Assembly (NCBI RefSeq): GCF_004298145.1
Contig: NZ_SCRH01000007.1
Location: forward strand, 62,001 to 126,000
Origin: Mycobacterium sp.
GTDB taxonomy: Bacteria; Actinomycetota; Actinomycetes; Mycobacteriales; Mycobacteriaceae
Direction of reading: 5' to 3'
DNA length: 64,000 nt
Positions within the stretch are counted from its first letter, which is position 1. Each line of letters opens with the position of its first letter. The notes beneath the pieces are model-generated. The model was not told the DNA's origin and made no database searches. It was given only the letters and a program-made list of their open reading frames with translations. This document shows, in pieces, positions 51,266-62,799 of the stretch. A program made the position numbers and the translations under genes.

Positions 51266-52116
51266 TGCGCAAATTGGCGCGGGGCTTGGCGTGTGTGCTG
51301 CGTCCGGGCTGGATCGCGCTGGCACTGGTGGCGATCGCGTTCGCGTATCTGTGCTTCACGGTGCTCGCGCCCTGGCAGCTGGGGAAGCACAACAGGACCT
51401 CGCACGAGAACCACCAGATCGAGCACTCGCTGACCACCCCGCCCGTCCCGGTGAAAACCCTGCTGCCACAGCAGAACTCGGCGGCCCCCGCGGATCAGTG
51501 GCGCCAGGTCACCGCGACCGGGCATTACCTGCCCGACGTCCAGCTGCTGGCCCGGTTGCGGGTGGTCGACGCGAAGCCGGCGTTCGAGGTGCTGGCGCCC
51601 TTCGTCGTCGACGGCGGACCCACCGTGTTGGTCGACCGCGGCTACGTGCGGCCCTTGGAGGGGTCCCGTGTTCCGCCGATCCCCCGACCGCCCGCGGAGA
51701 CGGTGACCATCACGGCACGGCTGCGCAATTCCGAGCCCGCCGCCGCGGGCAAGGATCCGTTCGTGGGAGACGGTGTGCAGCAGGTGTATTCGATCGACCC
51801 CGAACAGATCGCGGTGCTGACCAAGGTCCCGCTCGCCGGGTCTTATTTGCAGTTGGTCGACGGTCAGCCCGGGGGGCTCGGGGTGGTGGCCGTGCCGCAG
51901 CTCGACGCCGGGCCGTTCCTGTCCTACGGCATCCAGTGGATCGCGTTCGGCATTCTCGCCCCGATCGGGCTGGGCTACTTCGCGTACTCCGAGGTCCGCG
52001 CCCGCCGCCAGGAAAAACAGCAGCGGCCCTTCCCCACCGCCGAGACGACATCCGCACCAGAAGCGCCGCAGACCGTGGAGGCCAAACTCGCCGACCGTTA
52101 CGGTCGCCGCCGGTAA
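51262..52116 (+). CDS. SURF1-family cytochrome oxidase assembly protein (Rv2235-like)
   Basis: SURF1 proteins help assemble heme a into cytochrome c oxidase, which would link this gene to ctaC in the same window. The 284-aa protein has the expected two membrane helices, at about 16-36 and 230-250, with an exported domain between them. The GTG start overlaps the ptpA stop by 4 bases (GTGA). The last 19 bases overlap the 3' end of the convergent cobD. Confidence 0.87.
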   Translation: MMRKLARGLACVLRPGWIALALVAIAFAYLCFTVLAPWQLGKHNRTSHENHQIEHSLTTPPVPVKTLLPQQNSAAPADQWRQVTATGHYLPDVQLLARLRVVDAKPAFEVLAPFVVDGGPTVLVDRGYVRPLEGSRVPPIPRPPAETVTITARLRNSEPAAAGKDPFVGDGVQQVYSIDPEQIAVLTKVPLAGSYLQLVDGQPGGLGVVAVPQLDAGPFLSYGIQWIAFGILAPIGLGYFAYSEVRARRQEKQQRPFPTAETTSAPEAPQTVEAKLADRYGRRR

Positions 52117-53042
52117 CCCGACAACAGCCCGGCCGCTACCGCGGCACCGGCTTGCACCAGCGACGACAGCGTGACCGCGCGGCGCAGGTCGGGCACCGCG
52201 GGCTCCCGGCCGTCGCCGAGCGTGGGCCGGATCTGCAGCTCGTGGCGGTATTGGGTGGGCCCGCCCAGGCGCACGCCCAGCGCCCCGGCGAACGCCGCCT
52301 CGACGACGCCGGCGTTGGGGCTGGGATGACGGCCGGCATCGCGGCGCCAGGCACGCACCGCGCCGGACGGTGAGCCGCCGACCAGGGGCGCCAGCGCGAC
52401 CGTCAGCGACGCGGTCACCCGCGCGGCGAGGTAGTTGGCGACGTCATCCAATTTCGCTGCGGTCCAGCCGAATCGGAGATAGCGCGGCGAGCGGTAGCCG
52501 ACCATCGAGTCCAGGGTGTTGATGCCGCGATAGGCCAACACCGCGGGCACCCCGCCGGCCGCCGCGTACAGCAGCGGCGCCACTTGGGCGTCGGAGGTGT
52601 TCTCGGCGACCGATTCCAGCGCCGCCCGGGCCAGGCCCGCGACGTCCAGCGGCGCGGGATCGCGCCCGCACAGCGACGGCAGCAGCCCGCGTGCGGCCTC
52701 GAGGTCACCGCGCTCGAGCAGCTCTGACATGGCCAGGCCGGTGCGCGCCAACGACGTTCCCCCCAGCGAGACCCAGGTGGCCGCGCCGGTCGCCGCGATC
52801 GAGCACAGCCGGCCACGATCGGCGACTCGTCGCACCGCCAAGCCGAGCAAGCCCAACGACCCGATCAGCACGCCGACGTGAACCGCGCCGGCCATCCTGG
52901 TATTGCGGTAGGTCAGGCCCTCCAGCGCGGCGGCGGCTTGACCGAACGCCGCGACCGGATGACCCCGCCGCGGGTCACCCAGTGCGCGGTCGGCCAGGTA
53001 GCCGATCAGCACGCCGGCCGCTCGGGTGTGCGTCGCAAACAC
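52098..53042 (-). CDS. cobD: Cobalamin biosynthesis protein CobD (CbiB type)
   Basis: This membrane enzyme attaches aminopropanol (or its phosphate) to adenosylcobyric acid, giving adenosylcobinamide, the substrate of CobU. The 314-aa protein has several hydrophobic helices and the family motifs YLADRALGDPRRGHPV at the start, ESVAENTSDAQVAPLLYA, RGINTLDSMVGYR and DAGRHPSPNAGVVEAAFAGAL. Its end overlaps the SURF1 gene tail to tail. The start ATG at 53042 gives a normal length. Confidence 0.93.
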   Translation of the reverse strand: MFATHTRAAGVLIGYLADRALGDPRRGHPVAAFGQAAAALEGLTYRNTRMAGAVHVGVLIGSLGLLGLAVRRVADRGRLCSIAATGAATWVSLGGTSLARTGLAMSELLERGDLEAARGLLPSLCGRDPAPLDVAGLARAALESVAENTSDAQVAPLLYAAAGGVPAVLAYRGINTLDSMVGYRSPRYLRFGWTAAKLDDVANYLAARVTASLTVALAPLVGGSPSGAVRAWRRDAGRHPSPNAGVVEAAFAGALGVRLGGPTQYRHELQIRPTLGDGREPAVPDLRRAVTLSSLVQAGAAVAAGLLSGYRRRP

Positions 53043-53236
53043 CTCGGCAGCGTCTCACACCGGACGCCCGCCGCGGCCCCCGGTCAGCAGCGCCGCTTCG
53101 GGCGGCGACTGTTCCCGCCGGGCCGGCCGGTCGATTGATCCCCGATGGGCCTGTCCGGTTATCGAATCTCCTTGTGGGACAACCGATCTTGCGCAAGCCG
53201 GGACCGCCGGGCCGCCCAGGGGCTAGAGTCAACGCC

Positions 53237-53632
53237 ATGGCCTTTCCAGCACTCAACCACGTCGCGGTCACGGTGCGTGACATCCAGGTCAGCGGCCCGT
53301 GGTATCGCAACCTGCTCGGCGCCGACCCGATCCTCGACGAGCACACCGACGCCGGCTTCCGGCATCAGGTGTGGATGCTCGACGGCGGCACCATCTTCGG
53401 GATTCATCAGCACGATCGTCGGGCCCCCGACGAGGAATTCGACGAGCTACGGGTGGGTCTGGACCACATCGGCTTCGGCTGCGCCGGCCGCGCCGAACTG
53501 GAGAGCTGGGTCACCCGGCTGGACGAACTGGGCATCGGCCACGGCGGCATCGTGGACGCGCCCTACGGCTCGGGACTGAGTTTCCGCGACCCCGACGGCA
53601 TCGCGCTGGAGTTCTTCGCCCCGCTCGGTTGA
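53237..53632 (+). CDS. VOC-family (glyoxalase/dioxygenase fold) protein
   Basis: The 131-aa protein has two beta-alpha-beta-beta-beta units of the vicinal oxygen chelate fold. Likely metal ligands are His8 in LNHVAVTV, His in GLDHIGFGC and Glu in GIALEFFAP, the pattern for glyoxalase I or extradiol-type enzymes. The reaction is not known. The ATG at 53237 begins the conserved part, and the upstream open frame is antisense to cobD. It ends 5 bp before the convergent epoxide hydrolase stop. Confidence 0.83.
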   Translation: MAFPALNHVAVTVRDIQVSGPWYRNLLGADPILDEHTDAGFRHQVWMLDGGTIFGIHQHDRRAPDEEFDELRVGLDHIGFGCAGRAELESWVTRLDELGIGHGGIVDAPYGSGLSFRDPDGIALEFFAPLG

Positions 53633-53637
53633 TCCGC

Positions 53638-54756
53638 TCAGCGCACCGTCGCGAAGAACGCGCGGAGATCCTCGACGAACAGCTCCGGTTCTTCGAACGC
53701 CGCGAAATGCCCCCCGCGTGGCATGTCCGTCCAGTGGGTGACGTTGTAGGCCGGCTCACACCAGCTGCGTGGCGCCTTCAGCAGTTCGCCGGGGAAAGCC
53801 GCGACGCCCGTAGGTAATTCGACGCGATCGCCCCCGCCCCAGACCGCGAAGCTCTCCCAGTACAGGCGCGCCGACGACGCGGCGGTGTTGGTCACCCAGT
53901 AGAGCATCACGTTGTCGAGCAGCTCGTCGCGGCTCACCGCATTCTCGGGGTGGCCGTCGCAATCCGCCCAGTCCCAGAACTTTTCGACGATCCACGCCAG
54001 CTGACCCACCGGCGAATCGGCCAATCCGTAGCCCAGTGTTTGCGGCCGGGTGGACTGCTGCTTGGAATAACCGGTGCCCCATTTGCGGTGATTGGCCAAC
54101 CCGGCCAACGCTTGCCGCTCCTCCTCGGTGGGATTCGTCAGCGCTTCCTTGGTGGGTCTGCCGACCGGCATGTTCAGGTGAATGGCCGCGCAATGGCCCC
54201 GATTGCGACCGATCTGGGTGGTGACCGCGGCTCCCCAGTCGCCGCCCTGGGCGCCGTAGCGGGCGTAGCCGAGGCGCAGCATCAGCGTTTCCCATGCCTC
54301 GGCGATCTTTTCCACGCCCCACCCCGCGCCGGTGGGTTTCCCGGAGAACCCATAGCCCGGCAGCGACGGACAGACGACGTGGAAGGCGTCCTCGGCGCGT
54401 CCGGACGCGGGGTTGGTCAACGGCTCGATCACCTTGTGGAACTCGACGATCGAGCCCGGCCAGCCGTGGGTGATCACCAGTGGGAAGGCCTCGGCGTGCG
54501 GCGAGCGTTGGTGGATGAAATGGATGTCGAGCCCGTCGATCTCGGTGATGAACTGGTCGAATCGATTGAGCGCGGCCTCCCGTGATCGCCAGTCGTAGTC
54601 GTTGGCCCAATAGTCGGCCAGTTCGCGGGTGTATGCCAACGGCATGCCCTGGCTCCAGTCGTCCACGCATTCGGCCTCGGGCCAACGGGTTCGGGCCAGC
54701 CGCGCTCGCAGATCGTCGAGAATCTCGTCGGAAACGTCGATGCGGAACGGTTGCAC
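53638..54756 (-). CDS. Epoxide hydrolase with EHN N-terminal domain
   Basis: The 372-aa protein begins with the EHN helical lid segment (PFRIDVSDEILDDLRARLARTRWP), followed by an alpha/beta-hydrolase core. HGWPGS forms the oxyanion hole, GGDWGA holds the nucleophilic Asp, and the histidine is in RGGHFAAFEEPE. This is the juvenile hormone/microsomal epoxide hydrolase type. The GTG at 54756 is the first start that precedes the domain. The frame remains open upstream through the nitroreductase but is not coding there. Confidence 0.87.
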   Translation of the reverse strand: MQPFRIDVSDEILDDLRARLARTRWPEAECVDDWSQGMPLAYTRELADYWANDYDWRSREAALNRFDQFITEIDGLDIHFIHQRSPHAEAFPLVITHGWPGSIVEFHKVIEPLTNPASGRAEDAFHVVCPSLPGYGFSGKPTGAGWGVEKIAEAWETLMLRLGYARYGAQGGDWGAAVTTQIGRNRGHCAAIHLNMPVGRPTKEALTNPTEEERQALAGLANHRKWGTGYSKQQSTRPQTLGYGLADSPVGQLAWIVEKFWDWADCDGHPENAVSRDELLDNVMLYWVTNTAASSARLYWESFAVWGGGDRVELPTGVAAFPGELLKAPRSWCEPAYNVTHWTDMPRGGHFAAFEEPELFVEDLRAFFATVR

Positions 54757-54821
54757 GGGTTCATAGTGCCGCCTCCCCCGCCAGACCGTTCGGGGGGCTC
54801 CCCCTGGCACACCAGCGGCGG

Positions 54822-55481
54822 CTACAGAAACGCCCGGTTGCCGTACCGGTCCAGCGAAACGAGTTCTCCGACCGGCCGACGCGTGGTGGGACCGTATTTG
54901 CCGATCGGCCAGCCCAGGGGAACCACCGCGCACGGGGTCACACTGCGCGGCAAACCCAAAGCGCGCCTGGCCAATAACGTGCTCCATAGCGGCATGGTGA
55001 TCAACGCCGCACCCAACCCCGCGGCGCGTGCCGCCAGCAATAGGTTCTGTATCGCGGGATAGATGGAACCGTAGGCACTGCTCGCACCTATCGGGGGCCA
55101 CGGCCAAACGACGCCCTTCAGGCATGCCACCACGACCACGGGGATGTCGTCGAAGTGGTCCGCCTGCCATCGCACGGCTTTCAACACCCGCAGCATCTTG
55201 TCGTCCCCGCGCCGCTGAAGGGTCCGCGTGTAGATGGGCCCGAAGGCGTTCATGGCTCTGCGGTTCAAGCGGCCGAGCTTCGCGACCACCTTGCGGTCCT
55301 TGACGACGATGAACTCCCAGTTCTGCGCGTTGGAACCGGTCGGCGCCTTCATCGCCAGTTCGAGAAGATGCAGGACGAGCGAATCGTCGACGGGGTCGGG
55401 CTTGAGGCGACGGATCGCGCGCTGGGTCCGCATCGCCTCTTCAAGAGGCATGTTCAGGGGTCCTGGTTGGCTCATGACCAT
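54822..55481 (-). CDS. Nitroreductase-family flavoprotein
   Basis: The 219-aa protein shows the FMN-binding start AMRTQRAIRRLKPDPV, then APTGSNAQNWEFIVV and a C-terminal VVPLGWPIGKYGP with the conserved Gly-x-Pro. Such enzymes reduce nitro groups, quinones or enones using NAD(P)H. The physiological substrate is unknown. The start is ATG 55481 or the ATG two codons later. It could be cotranscribed with the downstream epoxide hydrolase (65 bp gap) and is divergent from cbiZ. Confidence 0.85.
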   Translation of the reverse strand: MVMSQPGPLNMPLEEAMRTQRAIRRLKPDPVDDSLVLHLLELAMKAPTGSNAQNWEFIVVKDRKVVAKLGRLNRRAMNAFGPIYTRTLQRRGDDKMLRVLKAVRWQADHFDDIPVVVVACLKGVVWPWPPIGASSAYGSIYPAIQNLLLAARAAGLGAALITMPLWSTLLARRALGLPRSVTPCAVVPLGWPIGKYGPTTRRPVGELVSLDRYGNRAFL

Positions 55482-55560
55482 GATTCAACACGGGCAGGCC
55501 ACAGAACCTCGCCGCGCGCCCCGGCGCACCCGGTGCGCGGCGGCACGCGAGGATGAGGCC

Positions 55561-56286
55561 ATGGATCCCAGGTTGACCGCGCGGGTGGAACAGACCCGGT
55601 CGGTCCCGGTACTCGTCTGGCGATTCGGCGAGCCCCGACTGTGCATCTCGTCGGGCCCGCTCGGCGGCGGCGTCGGCGCCCGGGACTGGTTGGTCAACGC
55701 GACGGTCCCCCTCGATTACGACCGGACCGACCCGGACCGCCACCTGACCGAGATCGCTGCCGCGCTCGGGCTCGCCGGCAGCGGCTGCGGATTGCTGACC
55801 GCGGTCAACGTGACGCGCCACCACCTCGCCGCGGACGGCGGCGCGCACGCCACCGCGACCGTCGGGCTGTCCAGCCCGGCCTGGGCGGCGGCACCGGACC
55901 GGCACTTCCGCCGGGAGGTGCCGGCCGGGCCCCGCACCACCGCGTTCGCCGACCACGAGATCGTTGAGTACCGAGCGCTCACCGACGGCGACGAGTACCG
56001 GGTCGGGACGATCAACGTCGTGGTCGCGGTGCCGGTGCGGCTGTCGGCGGCGGCCCTGGTCAACGCCGTGGCCACCGCCACCGAGGCGAAGGTGCAGGCG
56101 TTGCACGAGGCCGGGGTGCGCGCCACCGGGACCGCCTCGGACGCGATCGTCGTGCACTGCCCGACGGACGGGACCGCCGAGCCGTACGGCGGACCGCGAT
56201 CGGTGTTCGGCGCCCGGATCGCACGGGCCGTGCACGCTGCGGTGCTCGCCGGCGCCCGGTCCTGGATCTCAGGCCCTGCCGACTAG
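55561..56286 (+). CDS. cbiZ: Adenosylcobinamide amidohydrolase (CbiZ family)
   Basis: CbiZ removes the aminopropanol arm from adenosylcobinamide, letting cells remodel imported corrinoids. The 241-aa protein carries the family pattern in ATVGLSSPAWA, GTINVVVAVPVRLS, ATEAKVQALHEAGV and ATGTASDAIVVHCP. I judged it by recall of these motifs, not by search. The ATG follows GAGGCC. It lies 2.5 kb from cobD and in a window with cobUTS and cobC, which supports a corrinoid function. Confidence 0.82.
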   Translation: MDPRLTARVEQTRSVPVLVWRFGEPRLCISSGPLGGGVGARDWLVNATVPLDYDRTDPDRHLTEIAAALGLAGSGCGLLTAVNVTRHHLAADGGAHATATVGLSSPAWAAAPDRHFRREVPAGPRTTAFADHEIVEYRALTDGDEYRVGTINVVVAVPVRLSAAALVNAVATATEAKVQALHEAGVRATGTASDAIVVHCPTDGTAEPYGGPRSVFGARIARAVHAAVLAGARSWISGPAD

Positions 56287-56322
56287 CGCTCGGACCGTCG
56301 CGAGGCAGTCAACGGCAGGGTC

Positions 56323-57132
56323 TCACGGTGCGAGCCTGACAAAGCCAGGCGACATGGGTGGCGCCGGCGGTGGCGGGGGCGGCGGTGGAGGCGGCAGTTC
56401 CGGCGGTGGCGCCGGCAGTTCCGCCGGTGGCGGCGCCGGCTGCTGGGGTCGGGGCGCCGGCTGCTGCGGTCGAGGCGCCGACTGCCGCGGTCGAGGCGGC
56501 GTAGCGATCGGTTCGGGGGGCGTGCGGAGATGCGCGACCGGTGGCGGTGCCGGAATCTCCGGCGGTTTCGGCTGGGCAATGTCTCCGGCGGGAACCACGT
56601 CAATCCGCGAGCCGGGCACTGTGCGATACGCGGGTTCGCCACTGAAGCGGCCCGCCGCCGAGTTGACCGCGTCGTGCGCGAATACGGCCCCCTGGTGCGG
56701 CGGCGCCTTCCAGTCCGCCGCGGGATTAGCGGTTATGGAAGCCAACTTGCCGCGGTCGTACGGGCAGTAGGCTCCCACTGCCGCGGTGATGAATTTGGCC
56801 TCGGTGCGCGCCAGACGACCGGGGGCGTAGTCGCGCTCGGCCGGGTCTTGTTCGTACGCATTCTGCACCATCGCGTCCACGACGGTATCCGCCGAAAAGC
56901 CGGCATCCAGTGCGCGACAGATCTTATGGGCTGTGTCTATGAGGTTCGGTACGCCCTCGAGGGCAGGTATGCCCTCACTATCGAGCAGTGCCAGAAACTG
57001 GTCGTCTTGGCTTGAGTTGGCCCCTGCTGCGCCGGCGCACAGAATCGAAGCGCCGGCCAGCACCAGGGTGGCAGTAACCAGCGCACCGGCGTGGCCGGTG
57101 CTGCTGGTGAACCTGGTGGTGCCGGTAAACAT
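56323..57132 (-). CDS. Secreted DUF732 protein with proline-rich tail
   Basis: The 269-aa preprotein has a signal peptide (to about residue 37, ending in GAAGA). A DUF732 domain follows (about 40-115) with DDQFLALLDSEGIP and a cysteine in HKICRALD, and then a segment with GAYCPYD. The last 75 residues are almost all Pro, Ala and Gln, with a run of prolines near the end. DUF732 proteins are numerous in mycobacteria and have no known function. The ATG at 57132 begins the signal peptide, and the frame upstream is not protein-like. Confidence 0.82.
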   Translation of the reverse strand: MFTGTTRFTSSTGHAGALVTATLVLAGASILCAGAAGANSSQDDQFLALLDSEGIPALEGVPNLIDTAHKICRALDAGFSADTVVDAMVQNAYEQDPAERDYAPGRLARTEAKFITAAVGAYCPYDRGKLASITANPAADWKAPPHQGAVFAHDAVNSAAGRFSGEPAYRTVPGSRIDVVPAGDIAQPKPPEIPAPPPVAHLRTPPEPIATPPRPRQSAPRPQQPAPRPQQPAPPPAELPAPPPELPPPPPPPPPPAPPMSPGFVRLAP

Positions 57133-57994
57133 GGCAGTATTTCCGTTCTTCAGGGCTCGTCGGCTGACGGGCTTGGGGTGGTGATCGGTGGTGATCCACA
57201 CCAAACGTGTGGGTGGCTGCGGGGCTAGCGCGACCTGACCGGACGCACGAGCTGGGGACAACGGCGGCGGTGCTGGAGCCCATGTCGAGCCGGTGCGCGG
57301 GGAAGCTGTGGGCGGTAAGGCGGCTTGCACGCTTGTCGAGGTGGCGCCGGGGTTGGGGATGCGGCTGGCGGACGCGGTGTGGAAGCGGTCTTGTGCGCGC
57401 GCGCTGGCCGCGCGGCGGCGGTAAGCGTCCTGGCGTAGCCCGTGCTATGCGCCATTCCGCAGTTCCGCGCAAGGATTGCAGAGTAACCATCGCCGAGTTT
57501 GGTCAGCAGACTATTCCGAGGGCGCGCTTCGCGGCGGAAAAACCCGGAGTGTTGGCGGGCGTGGACCCTGCCGATTCCCCTATATTCTGGCAGCCGCAGA
57601 ATAGCGTGTCCAGCAAATGTTTCACCGCTGGAAAACGGCATAGCTATATTCTACCGCCATGGGTCCGACATGGGATATAGACATACCCTGAGTCCTTGCT
57701 GCGCGTTAGCTGTAATCCTGTCAGCGAAAACACAATTCGATATGCGGGCAATCCCTTGACAAAGAATCATCAATCGGCTGGCGGTACCGCGCGAAAATGC
57801 TATCAACCCGATAAAGGATCAGCGTCGCGATGATTTGCGAAACCCGTACTTAGAAAAATCGAACGCGTATAATGTGGGGGCCTTCGCACGCCGCACGGGA
57901 TTCTTCCCTGACACGGGTGGCGGGCAGAGGTTTCACGCCATGTGACAACGCCAGGCACCGCACGCACGACCGAGTGGTGACCCGCGTTAACGCT
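57133..57994. other. 862-bp gene-poor region, AT-richer in its second half
   Basis: No supported gene is seen. From about 57580 to 57890 the base composition is clearly richer in A and T than the rest of the window. A TTGACA occurs at 57756 and a perfect TATAAT at 57868. Small open frames here have no ribosome site or recognisable protein. It may hold a regulatory RNA, a decayed gene or the DUF732 promoter. Confidence 0.55.
57868..57873 (+). promoter_or_regulatory. Perfect TATAAT -10 element in a gene-free stretch
   Basis: TATAAT is rare in such GC-rich DNA. On the plus strand it would start transcription near 57880, running antisense toward tRNA-Val. No good -35 lies 16-18 bases upstream, so this is only a candidate. 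Confidence 0.3.
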
Positions 57995-58069
57995 TGGTGG
58001 GCGCGGACGGTATCGAACCGCCGACCGCTGGTGTGTAAAACCAGAGCTCTACCACTGAGCTACGCGCCC
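57995..58069 (-). tRNA. tRNA-Val (anticodon UAC)
   Basis: The minus strand folds as a full cloverleaf: acceptor arms GGGCGCG and CGCGCCC, D-arm with AGCTCAGTGGTAGAGCT, anticodon stem CTGGT/ACCAG with loop TTTACAC (anticodon TAC), and T-arm with GGTTCGATACC. The CCA end is encoded. It lies 47 bp after the ahpE stop on the same strand. Confidence 0.96.
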
Positions 58070-58116
58070 TTATGCCCGCCGCAGGCTACACGCCCGACCG
58101 CGGGGAGCCCAAACTC

Positions 58117-58578
58117 TCAGGCTCTCAAGGCCTCCAGGGCGTCGGTCCACAGCCGCTGATCGCGGGACTCGCCGGGCTGTTTCATCTCGGCGAATCGAAT
58201 GATCCCCGACCGGTCGACGACGAACGTCCCGCGATTGGAGTAGCCGGCGTCGTCGTTGAACACGCCGTAGCTCTGGCTGACCGCGCCGTGCGGCCAGAAA
58301 TCCGACAACACCGGGAAGGTGAAGCCGCTGTCCAGCGACCAGACCCGGTGCGTGGGCGGCGGTCCCACCGAAATGGCCAGGGCCGCGCTGTCGTCGTTCT
58401 CGAAGTCGGGCAGGTGGTCGCGCAGCTGGTCCAGCTCGCCCTGGCAGATCCCGGTGAACGCCAGCGGGAAGAACACCAGCAGGACGTTCTTGGCGCCGCG
58501 GTAGGAGCTCAGCGTGACGCGCTGTTGATTCTGGTCGCGCAGAGTGAAGTCCGGGGCGGCGGTACCGACCGACAGCAT
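58117..58578 (-). CDS. ahpE: One-cysteine peroxiredoxin AhpE
   Basis: AhpE reduces hydrogen peroxide, fatty acid hydroperoxides and peroxynitrite. The 153-aa protein has the peroxidatic Cys45 in FPLAFTGIC and the active-site Thr42, and it lacks a resolving cysteine, as in M. tuberculosis AhpE, where mycoredoxin-1 recycles it. The ATG at 58578 follows GGGAAG and shares its A with the stop codon of the DUF3052 gene, so the two are coupled. Confidence 0.95.
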   Translation of the reverse strand: MLSVGTAAPDFTLRDQNQQRVTLSSYRGAKNVLLVFFPLAFTGICQGELDQLRDHLPDFENDDSAALAISVGPPPTHRVWSLDSGFTFPVLSDFWPHGAVSQSYGVFNDDAGYSNRGTFVVDRSGIIRFAEMKQPGESRDQRLWTDALEALRA

Positions 58579-59000
58579 CAACGCTTCCCGGCCCGGGACT
58601 TGGGCTGCACCAACCGACTGGCGCTCCAGTCCCCCAGGTTGACCGACGAGGTCGGCATCAGGCCGGCGGTGGGAGCCGCCTCGGCGATCTCGGCCGGCAG
58701 CACGTGTCCCGGCTTGCCGGTCTTGGGGGTCAGCACCCAGATCACGCCGTCTTCGGCCAGCGGGCCGATCGCGTCCATCAGCGTGTCCACCAGGTCGCCG
58801 TCGCCGTCCCGCCACCAGAGCAACACGACGTCGACTACCTCGTCGGTGTCTTCGTCGAGTAGCTCGCTGCCGCAGGCTTCCTCGACCGCACCGCGGATCT
58901 CATCGTCGGTGTCTTCGTCCCAGCCCCACTCCTGGACAACTTGGTCCCGTTGGATGCCCAGTTTGCGAGCGTAGCTCGGGGCGTCATCCGCCGCGACCAC
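58578..59000 (-). CDS. DUF3052 protein (Rv2239c-like)
   Basis: The 140-aa protein is acidic, with [21 protein letters not shown] and a stretch [22 protein letters not shown], and ends in a basic tail. It belongs to DUF3052, a small actinobacterial family without known activity. The GTG start has GGAGG about 9 bases upstream. Its constant coupling to ahpE suggests a link to redox control, but no redox motif is seen apart from one cysteine. Confidence 0.82.
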   Translation of the reverse strand: MVAADDAPSYARKLGIQRDQVVQEWGWDEDTDDEIRGAVEEACGSELLDEDTDEVVDVVLLWWRDGDGDLVDTLMDAIGPLAEDGVIWVLTPKTGKPGHVLPAEIAEAAPTAGLMPTSSVNLGDWSASRLVQPKSRAGKR

Positions 59001-59085
59001 CGTGAAGCCTCCTTCAACATCCTCGCGATGTGCGATTCGCCGATTATCGTCGCACAGCGCGAACCCCGTTCACACTTCCGCCTCA

Positions 59086-59643
59086 TTACGTTGCCAGGCA
59101 GAGTTGAATCGCCTTCTTTTTGGTGTCGTTGAGTTGATCGACTCGTTTGTTGAACTCCGACGTCCCCGCGTGTGTGCCGATGGCGTTGGCCACCGAGTGT
59201 GCGGCGTCGACATAAGCGTTGAACGCGTCTTTGATCTGCTGCGACATCGCATCATTGAAGCTGTTGGCCACCGTGGTGGCGCTGTCGTTGAGGGCGTCGA
59301 TGGCCGGGCCCTCGGTGGCGCCGGTGCCGTGGCCCGAATTGAACGCCTTGACGAAATCGTTGGTCTTGTCGATCGCGTTCTTGCTGGTGGTGACCAGCGT
59401 GGCGCAGGCGGTGCGCACCGCCTTGGTGGTCAGCGACTGCTGCCGCTGGGACTCCCGGACGCTCGACGTCGCCGACGAGGCGGACACCGACGCGGACACC
59501 GACTGCCGGTAGGCCGGGGCCACCTTGGTGTCGGGTGTGGCCGTTCCGTTGGTGACGGAGGTGCATCCCACGATGCCCATCAGCGCCGCGGCGACACAGC
59601 CAAGGGCCAAAGCGCCTCGCCGGGGGAAAGCCCCCACCTGCAT
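59086..59643 (-). CDS. Secreted lipoprotein (Rv2240c-like)
   Basis: The 185-aa preprotein has a lipoprotein signal ([21 protein letters not shown], acylated Cys at about residue 27). A Ser/Ala-rich segment follows, then a helical domain with two cysteines (ACATLV and QLCLAT). Function is unknown. ATG 59643 is proposed, while GTG 59673 would add ten residues. It is divergent from aceE. It lies 86 bp before the DUF3052 gene in the same direction. Confidence 0.78.
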   Translation of the reverse strand: MQVGAFPRRGALALGCVAAALMGIVGCTSVTNGTATPDTKVAPAYRQSVSASVSASSATSSVRESQRQQSLTTKAVRTACATLVTTSKNAIDKTNDFVKAFNSGHGTGATEGPAIDALNDSATTVANSFNDAMSQQIKDAFNAYVDAAHSVANAIGTHAGTSEFNKRVDQLNDTKKKAIQLCLAT

Positions 59644-59856
59644 CTGAGGGACGGCACGCCACCGGATGAGCACAGGTCTGACGTTACCGGGTGGGTTGCA
59701 CAGCCGCCCCAGACCCGCCGGGTTCGCGTCCGCGGGGGAACCCGCGTGCGCTACCGGACGTCGGGTACCCGCGCGGGACACCGGTGCGGCACGATGGTGG
59801 GGAGGGTGCGAACCACCCGTCACGGCATACATCCCGCCGATTACAGGAGTAGTGGG

Positions 59857-62646
<2,790 letters not shown>

Positions 62647-62678
62647 GGGGCCGGTGGGCGGCCCCCGCGACGTTCTCC

Positions 62679-62732
62679 CGCCGAATGCGCGGCCAGCCGC
62701 ACGCTGGGCGCCGAATGCGCGGCCAGCCGCAC
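62679..62732 (+). repeat. 24-bp direct repeat with hairpin downstream of aceE
   Basis: The segment 62679-62702 recurs exactly at 62709-62732, a 30-base period. The second copy can fold as GAATGCGCGG/CCGCACATTC around CCAG (62713-62736, one mismatch). It lies between aceE and mabR and may end aceE transcription. Confidence 0.7.
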
Positions 62733-62799
62733 ATTCGAGCCATGCGCCACGCGCGTCTTTTGTTGGGAACTTCCAGAAAAGTCGCGTAGGTTTTAGGGG

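Noticed and set aside
57207..57680. 157-codon plus-strand frame upstream of the DUF732 gene
   Set aside because: No ribosome site, no domain, and an Arg/Trp/Gly-rich composition typical of non-coding high-GC DNA.
57872..58159. 95-codon plus-strand frame over tRNA-Val
   Set aside because: It lies antisense across a tRNA gene and the end of ahpE, with no ribosome site.
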